Of a DNA stretch of 52,648 nt, positions 44,610 through 52,648 are shown in pieces. Source of the stretch: an uncultured cyanobacterium (GTDB lineage: Bacteria > Cyanobacteriota > Cyanobacteriia > PCC-6307 > Cyanobiaceae); NCBI GenBank assembly GCA_903856805.1, contig CAIOCZ010000127.1, forward strand, positions 1 through 52,648, written 5' to 3'. The translations under genes were made by a program, and so were the position numbers. Position 1 is the stretch's first letter; every line of letters begins with the position of its first letter. The notes beneath the pieces were generated by a model. That model saw nothing but the letters and a program-made list of their open reading frames with translations. It searched no databases and was not told where the DNA came from.

Positions 44610-47600
44610 TCAATCATCGTCGTAATCCGCAACTCCAAGGGATTCGTAAGTAGGTCGACTTGGTGTGCTCCGGCGGGGATTCACGTCCTGCATTAAATCC
44701 ACTTCGGTACCATCATCGGTATATACTGCGATATCAAGCCCAAGGGATTGCAGTTCGCGCATTAACACTTTGAAGGATTCCGGTGTGCCTGGTCGTGGAA
44801 TGGGCTTACCCTTCACAATTGCGTTGAGGGCTTCATTGCGACCTTGCATATCGTCCGATTTAACCGTGAGTAGTTCTTGGAGCGTGTAGGCAGCGCCATA
44901 CGCTTCAAGGGCCCAAACCTCCATTTCCCCAAGCCGCTGGCCACCCTGTTGAGCCTTACCACCCAGGGGTTGCTGCGTCACCAATGAATAAGGACCAGTA
45001 GAGCGCGCATGGATCTTGTCATCTACAAGGTGGACCAACTTAAGAATGTGCGCATAACCTACTGTGACAGGCTGATCAAAAGCCTGGCCTGTACGACCAT
45101 CAATCAATTGAATCTTACCAGGATTGGCTGGGTCGTAAACCCACTCTTTGCCGGGCTGACGGGCCGCTTCTTCGAGGTAGGCTTGAACTGTTTGCTTAGA
45201 TTTTTCTGCCCCGTGCATTTCATCGAAAGGCACGACCTTGACACGACAGTTGAGATGGGAGGAGGCCCAACCCATTAGACACTCAAAAACCTGACCCACA
45301 TTCATACGGCTTGGCACACCGAGGGGGTTGAGGACAATATCAATTGGAGTTCCGTCCGGTAGATAAGGCATATCTTCGCGGGGAAGAATCCGACTAATGA
45401 TTCCTTTATTTCCGTGTCGGCCAGCCATCTTGTCACCAACCTGGATCTTTCGACGTTGCGCCACGTACACTCGCACCACCATGTTGGCCCCAGGAGGGAG
45501 TTCATCACCCTGTTCACGGGTGTAGATCCGCACGTCGACAACACGTCCTCGTTCGGTACTAGGAACTCGCAGGGAATTGTCCCGGACATCGCGGGCTTTT
45601 TCACCGAAAATTGCCCGCAAGAGCTTTTCTTCGGGCGGCTGGTCCGACTCTCCCTTGGGCGTCACTTTCCCAACTAGGATGTCGCCAGATTCAACATATG
45701 CGCCAATGCGAATGATGCCCATTTCGTCTAGATTTCCTAGACTTTCTTCGGCAACGTTGGGGATTTCCCGAGTTATCTCCTCGGGTCCTAGTTTTGTTTG
45801 GCGCGCCTCAATTTCATATTTTTCAATGTGAACAGAGGTGTATAGGTCGTCTTGAACCAATCTTTCGCTGACAAGAATGGCGTCTTCGTAATTGTAGCCT
45901 TCCCACGGCATGTAGGCGATCAGTACGTTTTGGCCGAGAGCAATTTCCCCCCCCTCGCAAGCGGAGCCGTTCGCTAATACTTGTCCCGCAATCACCGTAT
46001 CGCCCAGCTGGACAATGGGGCGCTGGTTGAGGCAGGTGTCCTGATTGGAACGCTGATATTTTTGCATCCAATGATAATGATCATTTCCATCTTCATCCCG
46101 AATTACAATTTGGGTGGCATCGACATAAACTACCTCCCCATTGACCCGAGTAATCGGGACCATGCCAGAATCACGTGCTACTTGGGTTTCGAGACCGGTT
46201 CCCACCAGCGGCCGCTCTGGTCGTAGCAGCGGAACGGCTTGACGCTGCATGTTGGATCCCATCAAGGCACGGTTAGCGTCATCGTGCTCCAGGAACGGAA
46301 TCAGTGATGTCGCAACTGATATCACCTGAACAGGAGACAGCTGAACATAGTCAACTTGCTCAGGGGGAACCTTTTCGAAATCCTGGCGATACCTCACCGG
46401 GACTAAATCAGCCTGGATACGACCTTCGCGATCGGTGGCAACATCGCCGGGAGCTACGCGACATTCGTCCTCCAAATCGGCGGAAAGATAGATGGGATCT
46501 CCCTGCTTGAGGACAATACCGTTCTCAACTCTCCAGAAGGGGGTTTCAATAAAGCCGTATTCGTTGACCCTCGCATGGGTTGCGAGTGAGCCGATCAGGC
46601 CTGCGTTAGGGCCCTCAGGGGTTTCAATCGGGCAGATCCGACCGTAGTGAGAGGGGTGAATATCACGGACAGCAAAACCAGCCCGTTCTCGAGTGAGGCC
46701 TCCTGGGCCGAGGGCACTGATCCGACGTTTGTGGGTGAGCTCAGCCAGGGGGTTGGTCTGATCCATAAATTGGCTCAGCTGACTGGATCCGAAGAATTCC
46801 TTGATGGCAGCGACCAAGGGCTTTGGATTCACTAATTGGGCTGGGGTGAGCGACTCGGTTTCTCCAACCGTCATCCGTTCCTTGATAATGCGCTCAAGTC
46901 GATTTAAGCCAACTCGCACCTGGTTCTGAAGCAGTTCGCCCACCGATCGGACGCGCCGATTTCCAAGATGATCAATATCGTCAAGACTAGCGCCACCAAC
47001 ATCCAGTTCTAAATTAATCAAATAGTCAATTGTGGATAGCACATCCTCAGGCGTTAGGGTCCGGACAGCGTCGGGAATGGTTAGCCGGAGTTTCTTATTA
47101 ATCTTGTAGCGTCCAACTCGACCAAGGTCGTAGCGCTTGGGATCGAAGAATCGACTGTGTAGGAGTTGTTGGCCACCACTCACTGAGGGTGGTTCGCCAG
47201 GCCGGAGTTTCTTGTAGAGCTCCAGCAAAGCTTGATCTTCTGATGAAATCCCTTCGTCGTTGGCGGCGTCAATTGACTTCTGGTAAAATTCTGGGTGGCG
47301 AAGTTTATCGAGAACGTCATTGTCTGAGAGGCCGATCGCTCGCATCAACACATGGGCGTTGATCTTCCGAGTTTTGTCGACACGAACGTGAAGAAGATCG
47401 TTTTTGTCGGTTTCAAACTTTAGCCATGCTCCACGATTGGGAATTAGGCTGGCATTAAATGTTTTGCGGCCGTTCTTGTCCTGCTCGTCTTTAAAGTATA
47501 CGCCTGGGCTGCGTACGATCTGGTTGACGATTACACGCTCGGCGCCATTAATGATAAAAGTGCCCCGTTCGGTCATCAAAGGCAGTTCGCCGATGAAAAC

Positions 47601-47900
47601 CTCTTGTTCCTTGATTTCGCCAGTTTCTTTATTGACAAGTCTGCAGGTGACGTACATCTGTGACGCGAAGGTTGCGTCACGCCGCTTGGCCTCTTCGACA
47701 TCATGACGAGGCCGCTTGAGTCGATACTCAGTCCCGATGAAGTGAAGCTCTAGCTTGCCCGTGTAGTCGGTGATGGGCGAGAAGCTATCCAGCTCCTCAA
47801 TCAGCCCCTTCTCCAGGAACCATTTGAAGCTCGCCCGCTGTACCTCCACCAAGTCGGGAAGGTAAGTGACGGTCTTGGCGACCTGGATCGCGCTGCTCAT
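44610..47900 (-). CDS. rpoB: RNA polymerase beta subunit
   Basis: The product has 1096 residues from the ATG at 47900; the open frame to 47990 adds nonconserved residues. [20 protein letters not shown] is the cyanobacterial start. Later motifs include [40 protein letters not shown] (rifampicin region), [34 protein letters not shown] and [20 protein letters not shown]. It forms the catalytic core with rpoC1 and rpoC2, which follow it. The 370 bp upstream hold inverted repeats that may control the operon. Confidence 0.98.
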   Translation of the reverse strand: MSSAIQVAKTVTYLPDLVEVQRASFKWFLEKGLIEELDSFSPITDYTGKLELHFIGTEYRLKRPRHDVEEAKRRDATFASQMYVTCRLVNKETGEIKEQEVFIGELPLMTERGTFIINGAERVIVNQIVRSPGVYFKDEQDKNGRKTFNASLIPNRGAWLKFETDKNDLLHVRVDKTRKINAHVLMRAIGLSDNDVLDKLRHPEFYQKSIDAANDEGISSEDQALLELYKKLRPGEPPSVSGGQQLLHSRFFDPKRYDLGRVGRYKINKKLRLTIPDAVRTLTPEDVLSTIDYLINLELDVGGASLDDIDHLGNRRVRSVGELLQNQVRVGLNRLERIIKERMTVGETESLTPAQLVNPKPLVAAIKEFFGSSQLSQFMDQTNPLAELTHKRRISALGPGGLTRERAGFAVRDIHPSHYGRICPIETPEGPNAGLIGSLATHARVNEYGFIETPFWRVENGIVLKQGDPIYLSADLEDECRVAPGDVATDREGRIQADLVPVRYRQDFEKVPPEQVDYVQLSPVQVISVATSLIPFLEHDDANRALMGSNMQRQAVPLLRPERPLVGTGLETQVARDSGMVPITRVNGEVVYVDATQIVIRDEDGNDHYHWMQKYQRSNQDTCLNQRPIVQLGDTVIAGQVLANGSACEGGEIALGQNVLIAYMPWEGYNYEDAILVSERLVQDDLYTSVHIEKYEIEARQTKLGPEEITREIPNVAEESLGNLDEMGIIRIGAYVESGDILVGKVTPKGESDQPPEEKLLRAIFGEKARDVRDNSLRVPSTERGRVVDVRIYTREQGDELPPGANMVVRVYVAQRRKIQVGDKMAGRHGNKGIISRILPREDMPYLPDGTPIDIVLNPLGVPSRMNVGQVFECLMGWASSHLNCRVKVVPFDEMHGAEKSKQTVQAYLEEAARQPGKEWVYDPANPGKIQLIDGRTGQAFDQPVTVGYAHILKLVHLVDDKIHARSTGPYSLVTQQPLGGKAQQGGQRLGEMEVWALEAYGAAYTLQELLTVKSDDMQGRNEALNAIVKGKPIPRPGTPESFKVLMRELQSLGLDIAVYTDDGTEVDLMQDVNPRRSTPSRPTYESLGVADYDDD

Positions 47901-48270
47901 GCGGTGGACCTGCAGGAACGGATGGGAGGGCGGAACTGGAAGCAATGAAGCGACCGACGCCGGATGGCAATCGGCAGTGGACCGAGGCAACGCACAGCCG
48001 CTCCCGAACGATCAGAAGCGGCTGACGAGCGAGGGTCGCTAGCGAACTCGCGGCAGAAATGCCGATGGGGCTATCGGCATTGCATTGACCTGAATCAACA
48101 GGTCTGCTGTGAAGGGCTTCGTTGGGGTTGGCACCAACGACCTCCGAACGGAGTGGATAGTCGCAGTCTTAGTCGCAGGTGATGTCATGGGAGACGACAT
48201 CGTGGCGGACACTGCTGTGGTGGGCAACGGGAACGGGCGCAGGGTTAGTGCTTCCAGGGCCAATGGGCCA
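47901..48270 (-). other. 370-bp structured leader between tatD and rpoB
   Basis: No gene is seen here. Several inverted repeats are present: AATGCCGAT-GGGGCT-ATCGGCATT (48058-48081, 9-bp perfect stem), AGCCGCT...AGCGGCT (47996-48023), and GCGAG...CTCGC around CGCTAGCG near 48028-48053. Read on the minus strand they lie in the rpoB leader. They may terminate tatD transcription or attenuate rpoB expression. None is followed by a clear U-tract, so a regulatory role is inference. Confidence 0.5.
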
Positions 48271-49110
48271 TCATACACTGTGAAGGGTCAAGCCGAAGAG
48301 CGTTTGCGCATTCGCCGTGCTGGTATGGGCAACCTGCTCCAGCGTCTCCCCTCGCAAGTCAGCGACCCTTTCGGCCACGGCCGCAACGTAGGCCGGCTCA
48401 TTGCGCTTGCCCCGGCGCGGCACCGGCGCCAAGAAAGGGCAGTCTGTTTCCACAAGGTAGCGGTCCGCTGGAACCTGCTGGGCGCAGGCATGGGTGTCAT
48501 GGGCCTTGGGGAACGTGACCGTGCCACTGAAGCTGATGTAGAAACCGAGTTCGAGAAACCCCTCCATCTCTTTGGGCGTCCCCCCCCAGCAGTGCATCAC
48601 CCCTCGGGGACAGGTGCCCCGTTCCCGCCGCCCACGCAGCTCCTCCAGCATCGGTTCAGCAGCATCTCGGCAGTGAATGATCACGGGCCGGTCAAGCTCA
48701 ACGGCCAAGTCCAGCTGGGGACGGAGCACGGTCAACTGCTCGGCCAGATTCTGAACCCTGAACAAATCCAGTCCAAGTTCGCCAATGGCGACAACCCGAT
48801 CGTCGGATCGGGCCGCTTGGCGCAGCACCTCAGCGGTGTTGGCCTGCCAATGCTCAGTATCTAGGGGATGAACTCCCACGGCGTAGCGAAGCTCTGGGAA
48901 CCGATCCGCAAGGGCTCGGATGGCCGGGATCTCCGCTGGCTCGACACAGGCATGAACCAGAGCCTGAACTCCGGCATCACGCCAACGCTGGGAAACGGCG
49001 TCGAGATCGTCGTCGAAGTTGCGAAAGACAATGTGGCAGTGGCTGTCCACCAGTGGCGGCAGCTGGGCTTCCCCCTTGGGGAGGACGCCGCTGGCAGGTG
49101 GGTTCGACAT
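48271..49110 (-). CDS. TatD-family metal-dependent hydrolase/DNase
   Basis: TIM-barrel hydrolase of the TatD family, 279 residues. [20 protein letters not shown] is the first metal-binding motif (HxH). The second strand and later ligands are [42 protein letters not shown] and [13 protein letters not shown]. Family members act as 3'-5' exonucleases or D-tyrosyl-type repair enzymes; the substrate cannot be told from sequence. The ATG at 49110 is the only start before the motif in a reasonable distance. It lies between rpsT and rpoB on the same strand, a pairing I recall as conserved in cyanobacteria. Confidence 0.93.
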   Translation of the reverse strand: MSNPPASGVLPKGEAQLPPLVDSHCHIVFRNFDDDLDAVSQRWRDAGVQALVHACVEPAEIPAIRALADRFPELRYAVGVHPLDTEHWQANTAEVLRQAARSDDRVVAIGELGLDLFRVQNLAEQLTVLRPQLDLAVELDRPVIIHCRDAAEPMLEELRGRRERGTCPRGVMHCWGGTPKEMEGFLELGFYISFSGTVTFPKAHDTHACAQQVPADRYLVETDCPFLAPVPRRGKRNEPAYVAAVAERVADLRGETLEQVAHTSTANAQTLFGLTLHSV

Positions 49111-49166
49111 GGGGAATCGTGGACGTTGAGACGAAGTCCGAAGCGACGACCCCGATCCCCAAGGGG

Positions 49167-49496
<330 letters not shown>

Positions 49497-49571
49497 TCAT
49501 CAAAGATCAATCCTAACGGTCAGACCTCCCCTGCTTCAGCGGTCCATCCCCCGCCTCGCCCTAGTTTGAGA

Positions 49572-50939
49572 GTGCCGCCCTTGCCTTCGGTTTTGGTCGC
49601 TCCCCGCACCCCGGTCGTTCCCAGTGGTAGCAGCTCGAGTTTGCCGCCGCTCCACTTGGCTTGCTTGCAGGACCTGGCCCAGGCCAGCGATCGCCTGGAG
49701 GCCATCGCCCAGCGCACCGGAGGGACCGTCATGCGCGACGAAGAACGGCTGGTGTCCCAGATCCTCGAGCAGGTTCGGCAAGACGGAGACCAGGCCCTGA
49801 TCGATCTCACGGAACGGTTCGATGGGGTGCGGCCTGATCCGCTGCGGATTCCTCCGGAACGGTTGGCCGCCGCCTGGGACGCCACCCCATCGCCGCTTCG
49901 GCAGGCCCTAGAGCTGGCCCATGAACGCGTGCTGACCTTTCACCAGCAGCAATGGCCCCAGGATCTGGCCCTGGAGGGTCCCTATGGCGAACGGTTGGGC
50001 CGTCGCTGGCGACCGGTGGAGCGAGCGGGAATCTATGTGCCCGGTGGCCGGGCCGCCTACCCCAGCACGGTCCTGATGAACGCCGTCCCTGCCCGCGTGG
50101 CCGGGGTGAAACGGCTAGTGATGGTGACGCCTCCAGGCCCCGATGGCGATCCCAATCCCACGGTGCTGGCGGCCGCCCATTTGGCCGGGGTCCGGGAGGT
50201 GTATCGGGTGGGGGGGGCCCAGGCCATTGCCGCTTTGGCCTTCGGTACGGCCTCGATCCCTCGGGTGGATGTAATCAGCGGTCCCGGCAACCTTTGGGTC
50301 ACCCTGGCCAAAAAGGCCGTCTACGGCCGGGTGGGCATCGATTCCCTGGCCGGCCCCAGTGAGGTGGTGGTGATCGCCGACCACACCGCCCAGGCCGACC
50401 AGGTAGCCGCCGATCTCATGGCCCAGGCCGAACACGATCCCCTGGCGGCGGCGATCCTGATCACCACCAATCCGGACTTGGCCACGACCGTGCCCGCCGC
50501 GATCGAAGCCCAACTGGTGGACCATCCCAGGGCGGCGATCGTGCTTCAGGCCCTCAACAGCTGGGGGCTGATCGTGGTCTGCAACGATCTGGAGGATGCC
50601 GCTCGCCTCAGCGATCGCTTCGCGCCGGAACATCTGGAACTCCTCGTGGCGGAGCCGGAGACCCTGGCAGAGCGAATTCAGCACGCCGGGGCCATCTTCC
50701 TCGGCCCCCATACCCCTGAAGCCGTCGGCGACTACCTGGCCGGCCCGAACCACACCCTCCCCACCAGCGGCACGGCTCGCTTCGCCGGAGCCCTCAGCGT
50801 GGAGACCTTCCTGCGCCAAACCAGCTTGATTCATTTCAACCGGGCGGCGCTTGAGGGCACCGCCGCCGCCGTGGTGACCCTGGCGGAAAGCGAAGGCCTG
50901 CACAGCCACGCCGAGTCGGTACGGCGACGGCTGGGCTGA
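49572..50939 (+). CDS. hisD: histidinol dehydrogenase
   Basis: Catalyses the last two steps of histidine synthesis, oxidising L-histidinol to histidine with NAD and a zinc ion. The product has 455 residues from a GTG at 49572 (a TTG at 49566 adds two); upstream open sequence overlaps rpsT. Motifs: ERAGIYVPGGRAAYPSTVLM, GGAQAIAALAFGTASIPRVD, GPGNLWVTLAKKAVYGRVGI, SLAGPSEVVVIADHTA, MAQAEHDPLAAAILIT (zinc ligand His), FAPEHLELLV and GPNHTLPTSGTARFAGALSV. It converges with rpiA. The stop lies in a small inverted repeat. Confidence 0.95.
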   Translation: MPPLPSVLVAPRTPVVPSGSSSSLPPLHLACLQDLAQASDRLEAIAQRTGGTVMRDEERLVSQILEQVRQDGDQALIDLTERFDGVRPDPLRIPPERLAAAWDATPSPLRQALELAHERVLTFHQQQWPQDLALEGPYGERLGRRWRPVERAGIYVPGGRAAYPSTVLMNAVPARVAGVKRLVMVTPPGPDGDPNPTVLAAAHLAGVREVYRVGGAQAIAALAFGTASIPRVDVISGPGNLWVTLAKKAVYGRVGIDSLAGPSEVVVIADHTAQADQVAADLMAQAEHDPLAAAILITTNPDLATTVPAAIEAQLVDHPRAAIVLQALNSWGLIVVCNDLEDAARLSDRFAPEHLELLVAEPETLAERIQHAGAIFLGPHTPEAVGDYLAGPNHTLPTSGTARFAGALSVETFLRQTSLIHFNRAALEGTAAAVVTLAESEGLHSHAESVRRRLG

Positions 50940-50955
50940 GGATTGCCCCCTCAGC
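50935..50955. repeat. small inverted repeat spanning the hisD and rpiA stop codons
   Basis: GCTGAGG-ATTGCCC-CCTCAGC is a perfect 7-bp inverted repeat. The left arm contains the hisD stop TGA and the right arm, on the other strand, the rpiA stop TGA. The gap between the genes is only 11 bp. There is no U-tract. Confidence 0.8.
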
Positions 50956-51664
50956 GCTTCACCAGATCCCGCACCCCCGGGGTCCCATCGACGATCTCAC
51001 CGACCAGGACCTGGTCGGTGAGATTGACGAACAGGCCGTTCTCAAGCACGCCCGGCAGGTTGTTGATTTCTTTCTCCAGGGTCACAGGATCGGTGATGCC
51101 TCCGGCGAACTTCACATCCAGCACCAGATTTCCTTGATCGGTCACCACGGGGCCGGCCTTACGGACCGCCATCCGGAGCTGGGCCTCACCCCCCAAGGCG
51201 CCCAGCTGACCTTGCACCTGGCGCCAGGCCCCCGGCAGCACCTCCACCGGCAACAGAAAACCGAGGTTGAGGGTGTCCACCAACTTGGTGCTATCCACCA
51301 CCACCACAAAACGATCCGCACGGCGGGCCACCAGCTTTTCCTGCACGTGGCAGGCTCCACCGCCCTTAATCAAATGGAACGCGGGATCCACCTCATCGGC
51401 ACCGTCGATCGCCAGGTCAATGCGATCAATGGCGTTGAGGCTCCTGAGGGGGATCCCCAGCTCCGCGGCTAACACCTCCCCTTGAAACGAGGTGGTGACC
51501 CCGACGATGTCGGCAAGCTCCCCACTGCGGAGCTTGGCGCCCAAGCCCTGAATCATCAGGGCCGCCGTGGAGCCTGAGCCCAAGCCAACCACCATGCCGT
51601 CGCGAATCTGCTCGACAGCGGCTGCGGCCACCGCCTGCTTCATGCGATCCTGCAGATCCGACAT
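50951..51664 (-). CDS. rpiA: ribose-5-phosphate isomerase A
   Basis: Interconverts ribose 5-phosphate and ribulose 5-phosphate in the Calvin cycle and pentose-phosphate pathway. The product has 237 residues from the ATG at 51664 (51679 would add five). Motifs: [17 protein letters not shown] (phosphate), [20 protein letters not shown] (catalytic aspartate region), [13 protein letters not shown] (catalytic lysine nearby) and [11 protein letters not shown]. The family usually has KGGGGA at the third motif; here it is KGGGACH, a small variation. It is downstream of the Deg protease on the same strand and converges with hisD. Confidence 0.95.
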   Translation of the reverse strand: MSDLQDRMKQAVAAAAVEQIRDGMVVGLGSGSTAALMIQGLGAKLRSGELADIVGVTTSFQGEVLAAELGIPLRSLNAIDRIDLAIDGADEVDPAFHLIKGGGACHVQEKLVARRADRFVVVVDSTKLVDTLNLGFLLPVEVLPGAWRQVQGQLGALGGEAQLRMAVRKAGPVVTDQGNLVLDVKFAGGITDPVTLEKEINNLPGVLENGLFVNLTDQVLVGEIVDGTPGVRDLVKR

Positions 51665-51712
51665 GACACCACTTGCCAAGGGCAGCGACGGTAGCAGGGC
51701 CTAGTCCGGGCC

Positions 51713-52648
<936 letters not shown>

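Overview
The window is chromosomal DNA from a unicellular cyanobacterium, most likely a GC-rich picocyanobacterium of the Cyanobium/Synechococcus lineage. Oxygenic photosynthesis genes (psbV cytochrome c-550, plant-type ferredoxin petF, the PSII S4 protein, the FTR variable chain, an Hli protein) sit with a full kaiABC clock cluster, a split RNA polymerase beta' subunit (rpoC1 + rpoC2), PSRP-3/Ycf65, and several small proteins known mainly from cyanobacteria (DUF1818, DUF2811). Genes are packed tightly, often with overlapping or abutting ends. I see no phage, insertion sequence, CRISPR array or recognisable defence system.

Layout. 1-5 kb: end of a CNNM-type membrane protein, Xaa-Pro aminopeptidase, a conserved unknown, a HAD phosphatase, PSRP-3 and a small transaldolase. 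5-9.3 kb: atpD-atpC (minus) diverge from groES-groEL (plus); the shared regulatory region carries a K-box match and a CIRCE operator. 9.4-13.8 kb: msrB and secG, then an accessory block of three unrecognised exported proteins (a probable outer-membrane beta-barrel, a C-terminally anchored protein and a 102-residue secreted protein). 13.8-20.4 kb: gpmI, pyrR, ftrV, an Hsp70-like gene coupled to a membrane protein, rpoZ, DUF1818, DUF2811. 20.4-27.4 kb: EVE protein, murD, tRNA-Val(GAC), PSII S4 protein, a membrane protein, serA-prmA, petF and a small unknown. 27.4-34.2 kb: psbV, rnz, a SpoIID-like protein, nagB, yebC, truB, rpmA, rplU. 34.3-38.5 kb: kaiA-kaiB-kaiC, then rlmN and hli on the other strand. 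38.5-49.5 kb: rpsT-tatD-rpoB-rpoC1-rpoC2 (minus). 49.5-52.6 kb: hisD, rpiA and a truncated HtrA/Deg protease.

Most of the window is housekeeping. The most unusual sequence is a perfect inverted repeat at 31412-31468 (two 28-bp arms, 1-bp centre) that joins the 3' ends of convergent nagB and yebC, so that both proteins end in the same seven residues with the same codons. A weaker stop-spanning inverted repeat lies between hisD and rpiA. Other points of interest are the exported-protein block between secG and gpmI, a sharp fall in GC inside kaiA that persists through the rpo genes, a HAD gene whose catalytic motif lies upstream of every standard start codon, and a structured leader before rpoB.
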